NCBI RefSeq assembly: GCF_042477335.2
Contig: NC_091255.1
Location: 32,900,501-32,964,500, forward strand
DNA: 64,000 bases
DNA from: Ovis canadensis
Taxonomy: Eukaryota; Chordata; Mammalia; Artiodactyla; Bovidae
Direction of reading: 5' to 3'
Within the stretch, counting starts at the first letter, position 1, and each line of letters opens with the position of its first letter. Positions 1 to 19,859 of the stretch are shown here, piece after piece. A program made the position numbers and the translations under genes. Below the pieces are notes generated by a model that did no database searches, had not been told where the DNA came from, and was given only the letters and a program-made list of their open reading frames with translations.

Positions 1-654
1 GCCCACCTCCTTTTTACCCTTCCCTGCTTTCCCCAGCTTGTGCCGCCCAGCCGTGAGGATGCCCCAAGATGAAGATCTGGAACCCTAGTGGGTTTTTTCC
101 CCCCCTCTTTCCTTCTCCCTTTTCCTCACCTCTCCTAGGATGTCTGATCTCAAACCAGAGCTTTGGGACCAAGGCGTCCTAACAGACCTGCATCCCATCC
201 CCAGATACTGCCACTTCTGCACACTGACACCTTGTAAACACAACACATCATCCCCCTTAGCACAGAATCCTTGAGCAGCCTCCCACCCCCTTCCAGATTA
301 ACTCCAGGCCTCTAAGCCCAGACTTGAGCTCGACAAGCTGCTCCCACTCAGACATGTCTCATCGCTTTCTGGGGATGCTGCCTGGGCCTTCTCGGAAGTC
401 TCTCCTGGGAAAGCAAATGCCATGGTCCTGTCGGCCTCTGAACACCTTGTGTGGCATTCACAGACTATTTCCCACCAGCTGTGTTCTCACTTGGCCAAAG
501 GGACCCCACCTCTCAAACCCCCAGGGCTAAGCACATAGCCCTATGTCACCCTAATTGCCTGAGATATGCCAGGCCCGCCACAAAATCCAGAGGGCGGATT
601 GAGACCTCAAGGAGTCCAGCTTCTCAGCAGTAACCAGACTCTTGTCTTCCACAG
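1..654. other. CTNS intron, no exon seen
   Basis: This is pyrimidine-rich intronic sequence leading to the acceptor CTTCCACAG just before 655. The preceding CTNS coding exon, expected to carry the luminal N-terminus, was searched for in three frames and not found here. Confidence 0.6.
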
Positions 655-8255
<7,601 letters not shown>

Positions 8256-9204
8256 CTCCCCGGGAACCAGTGGAAAGAGCCCAGGCCCGGGCCCTGGTGG
8301 GGAAGTTTCCATCAGGAAGGCTGGAGAAGCGGTCTGGAGAGCTGGGCTGGCTCCGTGCGGAGAAGCACTCTCTTCCTCAGGGCCAGACGCCTTAAACTTG
8401 AGCCAGCCTGCCTTCATCCTGGACTCTCCCAGGCCAGGGAGGACCCTCCCTCTGGGATAGGGAACCCTGACTGTGTGCAGAGATTAACAGCTGGCGGTCC
8501 CTCCTGGTCTCCCCAGAGGCCTGTGGCCCCGGGCCTTTCCGGTCGGGCGCCTGGCCCTCCTGCATCTTGATGCTACATCTGTTTTCTTTAAGGCTTCAGG
8601 CAGCACACAGGGCTTCTGGCAGCTGTCCCAGGCAGGACTGAGCACTGAGCTTGGAGCTGAAGGCCTTGCCCCACCACCCAAGCAACCAGTGTTTCTGGGA
8701 GCGGCTTGAAGGACTGACCTGGCAGCTGGGAGAGTCAAGGGAGCCTTGCTGCCACTGCTGTGTTCAGAGACCAAGCAGCCAGGTGCTGTGCCCGATAGAC
8801 CCGCACGTGCTGGTGTTGGTGGCAGAGGGGCCAGGACTTCAGAGTTAGGCCTTGGGGCGCCGCCTCTGAAGGCTGTGTTCCCTGAGCACTCACTGTGCGG
8901 ACACTCATCCTACATCCAGGTGGCCCCAGCCAGGCTCTCGTAAAGAACCAGTATTTCCAAACCTTGAGGTGCCCAACAGATTGGTTCGGAACCGAGCTCA
9001 CATCCAGCTCTCTCCGGATCGTCATCACACTAACGAGCCATTTGGGATTTTTCAGAGGGATGCTTCGGAAGTGAGTGGCTTACTTTCCTCTGCCTCTGCC
9101 TACCTCCACTTTCCCATATTCAGGCCCCACACGTGTTCCTTGCCCTGAGTTTGGAGGACAGGACACACACGTACACACATACACACACACCAGTCTGTGC
9201 CTTG

Positions 9205-9247
9205 CCGCTAAGTCACTTCAGTCGTGTCCGACTCCATGCATGTTAGA
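9205..9247 (-). repeat. BovA fragment, reversed
   Basis: GCTAAGTCACTTCAGTCGTG followed by TCCGACTC is the reverse complement of the BovA 3' end. It lies next to a CA-rich stretch, in the probable CTNS 3' UTR. Confidence 0.75.
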
Positions 9248-9504
9248 CCTGCCCAGTGGTGAGAGCAGCTCCTTCCCTCACTTTCCCAGACTCCGACCTG
9301 AGACTCACCAACTTGCGGCTGTTCCAGAGCCTCAAAGGACTTGAGACCACCTCACACACTCCTTGTGGGCCCAGCCTGACCCCAGAGCCCCTTCCTTCCC
9401 ACCCCAAGCAGTCGTCCTGCCTCTGGCAGGAGGGGAGGTAGATGTGCCTTGTCCATACCTCGAGCTTGTCAATCCATGAGATGAATGAGGGGCTTCTGTC
9501 CTCA

Positions 9505-9510
9505 ATTAAA
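9505..9510 (+). promoter_or_regulatory. CTNS: Candidate poly(A) signal ATTAAA for CTNS
   Basis: ATTAAA lies 1.25 kb after the stop codon and is followed by T-rich sequence. It is the best hexamer before the convergent TAX1BP3 3' end. Confidence 0.5.
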
Positions 9511-9530
9511 CCTGATTCATTTCCTCTCTG

Positions 9531-10444
9531 CACACTGAGCATTTGCCAGATGCAGGAGGCAGGTGTGTTGGCTTCAGAACCAAGTCCTTAGGGCTTAGGG
9601 AGACAGCCTCAGTCATTCCATCGTAAGGAAGTGCGTGGATTTCGAAGTTCACCAGTCCCAAAATGGCTGTGTGCCAACCTGGTGTATCACCAGGGGAGCC
9701 CTGCTGGGTGGCACTGTTGGATGCTCAGGGCCAGGCTGGTCCCACAGGGACTGTCTGCATGACCAAAGGCGTGGCAGTCCGGCTGTGTGGCCGTAAGCAA
9801 GGGCTGGATGGGTTCTTTAAGGGTATGTGGGAGAAGGGGCAGGGGAGGGAGTGGTAAATCTTCCAGATTCCTCCTCTAGCCAGCCGTACTAAGTATAAAA
9901 GAATTTAGGGACTTGTTTCTCTAAAGCAGAAAGTGCAGCCTGACCAAGCCCACATGCCTGATTTATTTGGGCCACCCAGTGTGTGGTTGGGTAACACACT
10001 TTAAAGATGGGAGATTGCAAAAATCTGACCTGCCTGGGCTAGGTGGGTCCATGAGTGGCGGCAATTCCCAGAGTCAGTATTGCAACCAGTCCTGGGCCAG
10101 GCAGAGGGCACAGTGCCCCCCAGCTCACTCCCATACCATCAAACCACAGCCTGCGTCCCTGGCATGGATAAACCAAGTTCTCTTATGTCTCAGGGGGTGC
10201 GGGTCTGCCTTTGGTGTCCATGAGGCCCCTTCCCGATGGGAGCTGAGGCTAGGTTACACAAGGGTAGTGGGGGTCTCCCTGGCCCAGTTCCAGTGAAGGG
10301 ACTTTCAGGCATTCCCACAGAGCAGCCCTGGCCCAGTACAGCATCAGTGGGTTTAGGAATAGATGAGCTCCATCCATGGCCAAAGCCCTCTGACAGTTCA
10401 CCCCCAAATATCCCTCCCCCCTGTCTCAGCAAAGACCCCTGATG
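9531..10444. other. Convergent intergenic gap CTNS/TAX1BP3
   Basis: About 0.9 kb lies between the inferred cleavage sites of two genes that converge. No exon, repeat or RNA gene is recognisable. Confidence 0.5.
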
Positions 10445-11271
10445 AATGAATTCCAGCACTGTTTATTGGGCACAGGACGTAGGGCAGCTTCCCACTGCCC
10501 CATTTCCACAGTAACCAAAGTCAGGCCAGTGCCCTCACTAAGAGTAGCTCCCACGTGTGAATTAGTAAGCTTAAATTCCAAAGTTGAACTGGCACCTCCA
10601 AAGAGTGAGATAAAAAACACTTTGTATCAAAGCTGTGATTAAAAAAATAGAAAAGTTAAACCCACAGGCATAGAGAAAAATGGCAATCCTGAAAACTGCC
10701 CTGAAATGTTACCCTCGTCTAAATCCTGTAAGCCGGCGAACCCTGGGGGAGGCCAGCGCCCCTTGGGGGTGGGGGTGAAATGGGGTGACTTATGAGCCTG
10801 CCTGGCTTCCATCCAGGCAGACCTTCGTAGTGTCTCTGGCAGTGAATCAAGTCCCCTTGGGGGGATGCAGGGAAAAGCGTGGGGCACAGGCACTGTGGAG
10901 CTGAGAACCGGGGTCAGGGCCAAGCCCTGTGCTGCTCAGCTGTGTGATACTATCAGGAAGGGGGCCCCAATCACCTGGGCACTACTGTGGCCAGGCAGCA
11001 GGGTCTGGGGGCCAAGACTGGCCACTGCAGGCTGACTGTGACTCGGCTCCAGGCCCTGTTGCCAGTCCTCAGCATCCAAGGGGGAGAAATGGTCCCAGAG
11101 CCTTGGGCCAGTAGGGGGAGAGGGGATCAGGCCGGGCCAGGAATCCGCTCTTGCCCTTCTGAGTTGGGGACCCAGCAATGAGCAGAAGCCAGGATGAGAG
11201 GCAGACAGAGCATGGACGTGGTGTCACTGTACACGGGGCGGGCAGGCGCAGGTCAGGGACCCTGGCAGCTG
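10445..11271 (-). other. TAX1BP3: TAX1BP3 3' UTR
   Basis: This is non-coding sequence after the TAX1BP3 stop, down to a canonical AATAAA on the minus strand (TTTATT at 10462-10467). The cleavage point near 10445 is inferred. Confidence 0.7.
10462..10467 (-). promoter_or_regulatory. TAX1BP3: Poly(A) signal AATAAA for TAX1BP3
   Basis: This is a canonical hexamer on the minus strand, about 0.8 kb after the stop codon. Confidence 0.75.
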
Positions 11272-11526
11272 CTAGGACAGCATGGACTGCTGCACCGCCT
11301 TCTGCAGCGACTGCCGCGTCACCAGCAGTCGCACGACCTCCTCCGAGCGCTTGGTGAGCCGCTTCCGGGCCTGGTCGTGTGTGACCATGGTCATGTCCCA
11401 GCCGTTGACCTGGCCCAGGGAGAGAACACAGCCCACTTCAGGTCGCTGCCTTCCGGGATCTGAAAATAGGACTGCTCTCGGGGGCTTGGGTCACCCAAGC
11501 TGCTGTCCCTGGGCTGGACACATGCG

Positions 11527-11558
<32 letters not shown>

Positions 11559-14500
11559 ATCCAGCACAGGCTCCTAAACTACTTCGGTGTGTCTCCCAGG
11601 TGCCCAGGGAGGTAGGCAGGGGCAGCCCCACCACCCCCAAGGGCTTTACACCCTCCAGCACAAGCCCTGTTTTCCTCTTTCGGGACACTGGTTACCTGCA
11701 TGATCTTGTCCCCGATCTGCAGCCCAGCAATTTCCGCAGGGCCTCCTTCGGATACCCGTGTGACGTAAATGCCCTGGGAAGAGGCAGCCCACATCAGTCC
11801 CTGGGGGATCACTGGACTGGCCTCCTAGCCATAGAGCAAAGCCCAGCAGAGCATACTCCTAGCCATCTATCCCACACCCTGGCCACGCTAAGACAGCCAA
11901 GGGGAAAGTAGGGCAGCCCCACGGATGCTCCAACCCCTGCTGGCCACCTGGGCTCCATCTGAGCAGGCCTTCCTAGTGCTGGGAGGGCTGGGAGGCCTAC
12001 TCTCCCTCACCCCACCCCTAGTTACTCCCACCAGATCACCTCTTAGACCTTCCTTTTTTTTCTTGGACCTTCTTAAGAGAGGACCATTTGAGAGAGATGA
12101 GGCCTGCTCCTTCCACAAAGGCCCAGGAAGCAAAGAGCCACTATCTCAGGCCTCTGTGCCCCACAGAGAGGTCCCCAGATCCTAGTCCAGCTCACCTTGT
12201 CTGTCTTATCTTCTGAGAAAGGGTTCTGGGAGGGATCCTGGTCAATTCCGCCTCCAATGCTGAAGCCCAGAATTAAGTTCTCACCTTGACGCAGCTTGTG
12301 AATTTCAACTCTTTGCTGGCAAAGATGAAAACGAGTTGGGGATGAGCAGGTATAGAGAGCAAATGGGGTCTGTGACCCCTGCAGCAGCCTCAGGTGGCTG
12401 GGTAGCCATGTCCTGGGGGAAGGGCCCAGGGCCTCCTGCAGGAATCTAGCTGGTCACCAGGAATCTAGCTGGTCACGAGGCTGGGAGGCTGGGGGGTTGA
12501 GACAGAACTCAGCCATACCAGTCCACCTCCATAACCCTCTGTCCCAACCTCTCCCAGCTTCCTCTGCCTCAGGCACCAGCCTTCCTCACACATGTTAAGC
12601 CAAGCTGCTGTGGCTGCTCTGGATGGGCTCCTGTGTCCCAAGGGAGGGACCACACAGGGCAGGAGTGGTCAGGCCCCGAAAAAAAATGCAGGCACCTGGC
12701 TGAGCCAGTTCAGATTGCTGAGCCAGCCCTGTCCAGGGCAAGCCAGGAGATGCTTCAGGAAAAGCAGAGACTGGACTTGCACAGAAAGGAGGAAGGGCTG
12801 TCCTGGCCAAAGGAACAGGAGCAGAGGCTTGAAGGTACTGTGGATACATGTCCACGAGACCGGAGTGTACAGTACAGGACCGGAACTGCAGATCAAGAAG
12901 CCTGGGAGGACAGGAGGGAGGGGGCATCTCCCTAAGCCTCAGGCCCTGACTTGTGCAGTGTAGGAAGCGGAGAAGGGATCTAGAGCTCTCCCACCATACT
13001 CTGAGGTTGGGGGTTCCCATCTGTGCCAAGCTTCTTTCAAAGTCCTCAGCAGGCACCTCCAGTCACCAGATGCTGGGAGACAGACCAGACAGCCCCACCT
13101 CCAAAGTTGAGGGTCTTAACAGGAAGAAGAAAAAAACCAAAGCAAAAGGTGACTGGATCTCGACCAGAGGGGCTTCAGGAAGGAGGTACCATTAGCACCA
13201 GGCCTTGGACTGACAAGGAGTTTGGCCACTTGATCTTGATTCTAAGTTGGGGAGGGCTGGGTGATGGTAGATGGTGGTCAAATTTGATGCTAGAACAACC
13301 ACTCAGGCAGAAGGGGAACAGACGTCTCACCAAGGTGGGATATGGAGGCCAAGGGACATGAGCCACTAAGAAAGTGAGATCCACAGATTCCAGGGACTTT
13401 GCTGGTAGCCCAGTGATTAAAACTCCTCACTCACAATGCAGGGGGTCCCGGTCAGGAAACTAGATTCTACAGGTCACAGCTAAGAGCCCACATGTTGCAA
13501 CAAAGACCAGGCGCAGCCAAATTTAAAATAAAATGAAAAAACAGACTCCAGACTACTTGTGGCAGAAAAGCATCAAGGGAAGCACCGGGCCGGCCACCTG
13601 GCCTGGCTGAACACCACCTCCCAGATGGGGACCCCAGAGGGGAAGGAACATGTTGAGCTGGAGAGCCAGGAGCGCTCCAGGCAGGGGTCCAGAAAGCAGA
13701 CCAGCCTACAAAGCCAGCGTTCAGAGGAGAAGCCAAAATGTTCACTACACGGGAGAGGGCATGGGGTAGGGAGGAGCTTCTTCCACCCCATCCTGGATCC
13801 AAGACACAAGAGGGAGAGGCCAGACCCCACCCACCGTGTTCAGACATGTTCCTAGTATGAGAAGAATTGGAAGGCCAAGGTCCTAAAGCTTTGAGGAAGG
13901 CCCAGGGACCAGCCATGACATGTGAGAAAGGGGTTGTAGGAAGCATGATACCTGTGGCCCAGTGGACCTACGTCCTCGTGCCCAAAAGTGTGCGCTCCTC
14001 CAGGCCCGCCTCCACCTCCTCTGACATACACCTTTGCACACCTTTGACACTCTCCAAGGTCAGAAAAAAGTACAGGCTCTAAGCCTGGGAGAGAAGGTCC
14101 CGTCACTGATTTGCTGGGCAAGGTCAAGCAGGTTACTGCCCCTCTATGCTTTCCCACCTAAGCCCATTCCCCACCTCCGCCCCAGCTAAGGAGCAAACTT
14201 GACCCTTTCTCTTTAGGGCAGCTAGAGAGCTGGGAAAAGAGGCTGGTGCACCCAGGGTGAAGCTGAGGACTGCTGTCAACAGGTCCTGGAGCTGGTGCTC
14301 CAAGCTCAGCCTCAAATGTCAGCTTTATCAGTGGCTCCCTGGTCACACCACCTGACTGCAGGAGTCCCCAGCACTGCCATCTGAAATACTGTAGCCAGTC
14401 CCAGGCCCCAGGGTTGGGACTTCCACCCAACCCGCTCCCTGCCCAGAAGGCATTTCTTCTCAGCGACCTGGTTCCTTTCTGAGGGCTTCTTTGCACAATT

Positions 14501-15481
14501 AAGCATGACCAGACCTCTCCCAGGGACGGGGGAGCCTGGTGGGTTGCCGTCTATGGGGTAGCACAGAGTCGGACACGACTGAAGAGACTTAGCAGCAGCA
14601 GCAGACTTCTCTCTAGGTCTCAGTTTCCCCACCTCAGCCACAGAATGGGGCCTGCAGGTCCCATCCGGCTGTGGCATTAACATCTGGCTCTAATGTCCCC
14701 GCCTGCCTTTACCTTTTCTAATAGTACTTGGCACCCGAGACTAGCCAAGGGAGAAGAGGAGGGCCTCAGCGGACCCCAAAAGGTCTCCTCAGGCCCCAGG
14801 TGCCAGCTAGGGGATCTGGACTTTGCCCCTAGGGCTGGCAATCCAGGGAAAGTTCGATCAGGATCGAGCCCGTTGTATGAACCTTCACTCTGGCCCGGGC
14901 GGCGGTGGGTCCGAGAAGGAAGGGCTGCACAGGAAGGGTGAGGGTCTGGCTGCTACCCTGGCCCCGGCCACCTCCACCCCACCAAGCCTCCCTCTGGGCG
15001 GCGGCGCCGGCTAGAGCGGAGGAAGCACTTCCTCATTCCAGAGGCTGCGACTCATAGACGTCGGGGCCGGCGCCCGGCCCTCGCGGCTGCCCAGCTGGGG
15101 ACACAGATCCAGGAAAGGGGCGCTTTCCCAGACTCCCACAGCCGGAGCCTTTCTCCTCAATCTTCCCTGCCCCCGGCTGGCTGAGAGAAGTCCAAAGCGC
15201 CAGCAGTAATACGCGGGGTCTGGCCTGGATCCTGGCTCTTCAGGTTTCTGGGTCCCAGGCACTTCTGTTGCATGGCTGGGGAAGACCGCGGCCCAGCTCA
15301 GGCAGAGCGGGAATCGGAGCTCTGGCTGCAAGTTTGCAAGAGCCCCGCTCGACGCTCTGTCAACCTGTTTGAGGTGTCAGTTTACCTATCTGCAAAGTGG
15401 GGGCAAGCCAAGAGGAGGAGGAGCCCGCGCGAGCGCACTCACCACCACGGCGGTGACGGGCTGGCCCGGGACGTAGGACAT
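11272..15481 (-). CDS. TAX1BP3: Tax1-binding protein 3 / TIP-1, single-PDZ protein
   Basis: Four coding exons on the minus strand are 15443-15481 (ATG at 15481), 12196-12315, 11696-11773 and 11272-11409 (TAG). They encode 13+40+26+45 = 124 residues, exactly the human length, with every junction in phase 0. The protein starts MSYVPGQPVTAVV and is almost entirely one PDZ domain. The carboxylate-binding loop is ILGFSIGGG in exon 2; GIYVTRVSEGGPAEIAGLQI in exon 3 supplies the central strands, and exon 4 ends VQQSMLS. TIP-1 binds C-terminal PDZ ligands (beta-catenin, Kir2.3, rhotekin and others) and, lacking other domains, tends to compete with scaffolds. Its first exon lies in the CpG-rich region shared with EMC6, so co-regulation is plausible. 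The start is supported by the CpG island and by family conservation. Confidence 0.97.
11527..11553. repeat. (CA)n microsatellite, about 13.5 units
   Basis: An uninterrupted CA run in the last TAX1BP3 intron (11410-11695). A pure run of this length is likely to vary in length between animals. Confidence 0.95.
13388..13548 (+). mobile_element. CHR-type SINE
   Basis: GGGACTTTGCTGGTAGCCCA ... CACAATGCAGGGGGTCCCGG ... CAGGCGCAGCCAAATTT with an A-rich end. It lies in TAX1BP3 intron 1, antisense to the gene. Confidence 0.85.
14512..14611 (+). mobile_element. BovA2 SINE 3' part
   Basis: GGGGGAGCCTGGTGGGTTGC ... CAGAGTCGGACACGACTGAA and a (CAG)n end. It lies in TAX1BP3 intron 1. The rest of intron 1 (12316-15442) shows no other element I recognise. 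Confidence 0.85.
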
Positions 15482-15790
15482 CTCGACCCCAAACTTGGTA
15501 ACCAAGCGTAGTTTAGAGAAGCCCTCAGCGAAAAGCCCCGCGGCCGCGCCCTCTCTTGGTTAACAAAGGCGGCCCAACCAGGCCCGCCCCCTTATGAATA
15601 GTTAAGAAGTCTCCGGCCAATCACCGACCGGAGCGCTGTTCGGCTTTCGGAAGTCGTGGCGTGTGCGCAGAAAATCAGGGAGCGGGTGGAGCGTACGCGG
15701 GGCTACCACTGCGCATGCGTCGCAAGGCTGGCACCGGGTCCAGGCGCCTGCGCAGCCTGGGCCGTCCCAGCATCCTCCAGCGCAAGATGG
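15482..15790. promoter_or_regulatory. Divergent CpG-island promoter TAX1BP3/EMC6
   Basis: The stretch between the TAX1BP3 start codon and EMC6 exon 1 is CpG-rich and only about 300 bp long. Visible elements are a CCAAT at 15617-15621, a GC-rich CGCCCCC just before it, NRF1-like palindromes TGCGCATGCGT at 15710-15720 and GCGCCTGCGCA at 15744-15754, and a YY1-type AAGATGGCG at 15784-15792. CpG richness continues through EMC6 intron 1 to about 16170. No TATA box is seen, which fits housekeeping promoters of this type. Transcription start sites are not determined. Confidence 0.7.
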
Positions 15791-15860
15791 CGTCGCGGGG
15801 ATCCGTACCCGAGGCTTTCTGAGGGAACGTCGAGTGACCGCATCCGCGGCTGGGTTCCAG

Positions 15861-16048
15861 GTAACTTAGCGAGTCTGGGGGGGGAAATGCAGATGTACCG
15901 CCAGCACCCCGAGCTCTCAGCCTTCTCAGCATCTTTCGAAGGTCCGAGACCGAGGGGTGCGGGGTCTCGGCGGCCCCAGGGGGAGGGGCGGCGTGAACCC
16001 AAACTCGCCATGCTCCGGGCGCCACTTGTAACTTGGTTCTCTCCGCAG
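15861..16048 (+). other. EMC6: Intron in the EMC6 5' leader
   Basis: The donor CAG|GTAACT at 15860/15861 and the acceptor CTCTCCGCAG ending at 16048 define a 188-bp CpG-rich intron upstream of the start codon. It is inferred from splice consensus and from the usual two-exon layout of this gene. Confidence 0.6.
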
Positions 16049-16079
16049 CCCCGCGTTGCTCCACGAGAAATCAGACTGA

Positions 16080-16427
<348 letters not shown>

Positions 16428-16594
16428 AACGGGGGCAGGGATGACTTTTTTTAAAAAACCAGATCGGGAGGACTGTTGCCAGAAATTAACACCGGGTAGA
16501 TTTACCTAGTTTTTAAATTGTTGGAATCGCTGCTTGTTCTGTAAAGTTATAAATAATTTATATCTGAAGACGAAGAGCCTGTACAGTTCTTCAG

Positions 16595-16600
16595 ATTAAA
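16595..16600 (+). promoter_or_regulatory. EMC6: Candidate poly(A) signal ATTAAA for EMC6
   Basis: The hexamer lies 168 bp after the stop codon, giving a short 3' UTR ending near 16620. Confidence 0.6.
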
Positions 16601-16847
16601 TGAAGCGTGAGACCCTTTGTGGAGTGTTTTTCCCCTCCCTTAGTGTATAGCCCCTGGCTGTCAGGGGGTGCAGAATCCCTGGTACTGACTCTGGGAGACC
16701 TGGGATTGGGGCCTTAGCTTTCTGTCTTGATTCCTTACATTTACGCATAGGGCCATCCAGAGAGAGGACCCGAAGACCTAAACAAGGAGAGAGCTTACCG
16801 TTAACATCCTGAGAACTAGTAACAGTTAAAGTGTTGCCTACAGGGAC

Positions 16848-16912
16848 AGAGGAGCCGGTCGAGCTACAGTCCATGGGGTCGCAGAAGAATCGACTTAGCA
16901 ACAACAAATATG
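16848..16912 (+). repeat. BovA fragment
   Basis: CAGGGACAGAGGAGCCGGTC ... CAGTCCATGGGGTCGCAGAA ... CGACTTAGCAACAAC is the BovA 3' half. It lies between EMC6 and P2RX5. Confidence 0.75.
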
Positions 16913-16999
16913 CCAGGCATTGTACCTTGTACCGTCTACACTTGTTACTTTTCTACACTTGTTATTTTACACTTGTAACTCAGTTACTGGGTGCTGAGT

Positions 17000-17195
17000 T
17001 CCTCAGTCATGTACCAGTCTTTGGAACCCCATGGGCTGTAGTCCGCCAGGCTCCTCTATTCATGGAATTTTCCAGGCAAGAATCGTGAAGCAGGTTGCCG
17101 TTTCCTTCTCCAGGAGATCTTCCCAATGCAGGGATCGAACCCAGGTCTCCTGCGACTCCTGCATTGGCAGGCAGATTCTTTATCACAGTGCCTGT
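17000..17195 (-). mobile_element. Bov-tA SINE, reversed
   Basis: The reversed BovA body (CCATGGGCTGTAGTCCGCCA ... TTTCCTTCTCCAGGAGATCT) is followed by the reversed tRNA-like head (GGGATCGAACCCAGGTCTCC ... GCAGATTCTTTATCAC). Confidence 0.85.
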
Positions 17196-19859
17196 TGCCT
17201 CCCTGTGGGGGAATCGCCACCGGTCCCCAATAGGTGGAGATACTCTTATCACTGTACTCAACCAGGACTGCTACCTGATGTCACAAATAGATTATGATAA
17301 GAACTATGAAGAGAGTACAGAGGAGCCCCAAACCTAGTCCAGATTATTGTGGGGGGGGGCGGGGGGGTGCATTGGGTAGCTTCCTTGAAGAAATAAGGTT
17401 ACAATTGAGACTCAGAATTGTGGAGAAGGGGGTTACATGCAAGAAAGTGCATGTGTGAGGGTGATTGGGAAGGACGGTCTTTGTCCTGGGTCTGCAGTTA
17501 AGAGGCTATGAGGTAGGCCACAGTGGGGAGTTCTGCTTTCAAACCAAACTTGGGTCTGCCCACCCATGGGTGCACGATACAGCTAATCTGCTGACACTGT
17601 TTATCACAGGCAAGAAGCAAGGAGACCAGGCAGCTAGTGCTCAAAAGGCCCAGAACTGCCCACCAGCTTTCAGGGAGAGTTTTTTTTGAAATCGGATGGA
17701 GAGGGTTTCAGGGTGTGTTATTAACTTGAGGACATTCTTCTGATTGGTTGCTCTTGAAGTGACTGGGAGTCAACACCATCAACCAAGTGGTTCTAACCCA
17801 TCTGGGGTCTATGTGCTTATGGGCAGGATGCAGTTAACTTCCCCCTGGTGAGGGTTTCCGTATCTGCTTAACAGCTCAAAAAACAAGGCTCAAAATACTA
17901 TCTATAGCCCCTGGGAAGGGTCTTAGTTATTATTGGCCTAACTATTGTTATTGTCTTCCTTGACTGGCTTCATTTCTTTCTGCATTTTATCACTTCTCTG
18001 ATTAAATTAATTCTTTGTAACTCAGGGAAGGCTCAGAGGCAGAAGTTTCTACTGACAGGAGGCAGGTAGAGAACAGTCTATCCTGGGAAGGCCACATAGG
18101 CTTTTGCTCAATTACAGTTTGACCTTTATACTAACATATAAGGGGGAGCCTTTGAAAGTTTTAGTTAGAAGTGATGTGATCAGATTGGAAGTTTTAGAAA
18201 AAGAATCAGTTTTTGATCAGAAGGGGATCTGAAAGCTTGAAGCCAAGTCCCTTTTCACAGATAATAGGTGGCCTGTGACCAACAGCGGAGGCCCAGGCCT
18301 CCTGTATCCCATTTGGGTTCTGTACCAGATGCTTTCACATGAAGCTAAGAAGTGGCTAAGGCGATAGCTTTGCCCGTGTCTCCCAGGGACCACCTCTGAA
18401 CTCTCAGTGGGGAGGGGTCGGTGCTGACACCGAGTAAAAGGGAAGCAGAGTGAGTCCTACTGGTGAGTAAATCAGTGATCTGATTTACTTAACCGTTCCT
18501 CTGTTGCTGGGCAGGAAGATTGTTTGAGATGCTCACTTTTATAAAAAAATAAAATACAGCAGTGCATGTCTGTATCATTTTGAGGGAGTTTACTAGAGCA
18601 GAAGCTAAAAACCTGATTTTAAATGCTAAGTACCAGTTTTATCAGTGCCCTCCTGGTCCTTTAATGTTAGCGCATTTAAGAAGTTTCCTTACTTTAATCT
18701 GAATTTCTCTGCAAAGACAGGAAGGAAGGTAATACGTTGCTCACTGTTCCTTGTGTCTGCCTCTTGGTCATGTCTTTACATTTTCCTCTAAAACATGGGA
18801 TGTCCGTGAAAATACAAAAGATAAAAAAAGAGCACATTTAAAGTTAACACCTTTTTATTGTCTTATAGCCAAATTAAAATGTCAGAGAATGCATGCATTG
18901 GGCAAGACCCAGAAAATGCTTGCCATCCTCCCTGCTTTAATTCTGTGAACGGGCCTAAGGGGGAAGAACTGGAAGAAAGGTGTCTTTTGTAGAGAGCATT
19001 CTTGGCTCCCCTGGAGAATATGCTCTGAGGAAAGTTGTACCACTTGGGGAGGAGAGGAGCAGGTTGGAACCAAGTAGACCAGACATCCAAGATGCCTCTC
19101 CACGTGGGGTGAGGTAAGGACTTCCCAGGGAACTCAGAGACACCTGGAGGAAGTCACATTCCCCGTTTATGACTGGTCCCCCAGGGGGCCAGCTAGCCAT
19201 TGACAGAGGAACTGATGGGGTTGAGCGGGGAGCAGAAGGGCATCCATGATGAATCAGTCCTGATGACCCTGCATCAGGAGTAAGGGCACTCTGCTCTTTC
19301 AGTGGCTGGTCCCCATCATGTCACACTAATAGCACTTAATTTAAAACTTTCCTGTTGGCCAGCATCATGGTACTCCAAAGGCATGGAGTAAGTCTGATTG
19401 TCAGGAAGACATTAGGCAGATGGCTTTTAGGCCAAGGCTTGAACATAACCATAGACATTTCCTGTGATACTGAGATGTCAGCATGGACAGATCTGAAAGG
19501 CTGGCGTGGTCATCTTCCTGTGCCGAGGGAAAAGGGCTTTCCCAAGTGTGAAAAGTGCTCAGACTTCTGCTCCTCTTCTTCAAACTTCAAAATCAAGATT
19601 ATGCGGATGGTGGGGAGGACTGTGCAAAAGCCAGGGAACTGGCTATGTGTGACTATCCAGAAGCTGTGATGGGGGTCACAGGGCCATCTGTGCATGGAGC
19701 TCCTGACATCTAGTGGGGAAGCCACCAGGAAGGTTTTGCTGGACTTAGAGAAACAAGTCCTCTATGGCAGGAGGTTTAAAGGGGCAACCCTTAAAAGCAA
19801 TTAATGCCCACGTGATGAAAGCGTCACAGAAGCTGCTCCGGGCACACTGTTCATCCAGT

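Larger units (their letters stand above)
8256..9530 (+). other. CTNS: CTNS 3' UTR (probable extent)
   Basis: This is non-coding sequence after the CTNS stop. The first canonical-variant poly(A) hexamer on this strand is ATTAAA at 9505-9510, so cleavage is expected near 9525-9535. It includes a CA-rich stretch near 9165-9195 and a short reversed BovA fragment at 9205-9247. The right end is inferred, not observed. Confidence 0.6.

Noticed and set aside
11282-11911. Plus-strand open frame of 209 codons opposite TAX1BP3 exons 3-4
   Set aside because: It is antisense to conserved PDZ exons and contains the CA microsatellite as a (HT)n run. No independent evidence.
17640-18060. Possible solo LTR of an endogenous retrovirus
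   Set aside because: The wording resembles old mammalian LTRs, but no matching ends or target duplication were found, so it is mentioned only within the intergenic entry.
18852-18858. AATAAA on the minus strand near 18.85 kb as the P2RX5 3' end
   Set aside because: It lies 4.6 kb from the stop with L2 and MER5-like fossils between; possible, but nothing in the sequence links it to P2RX5.
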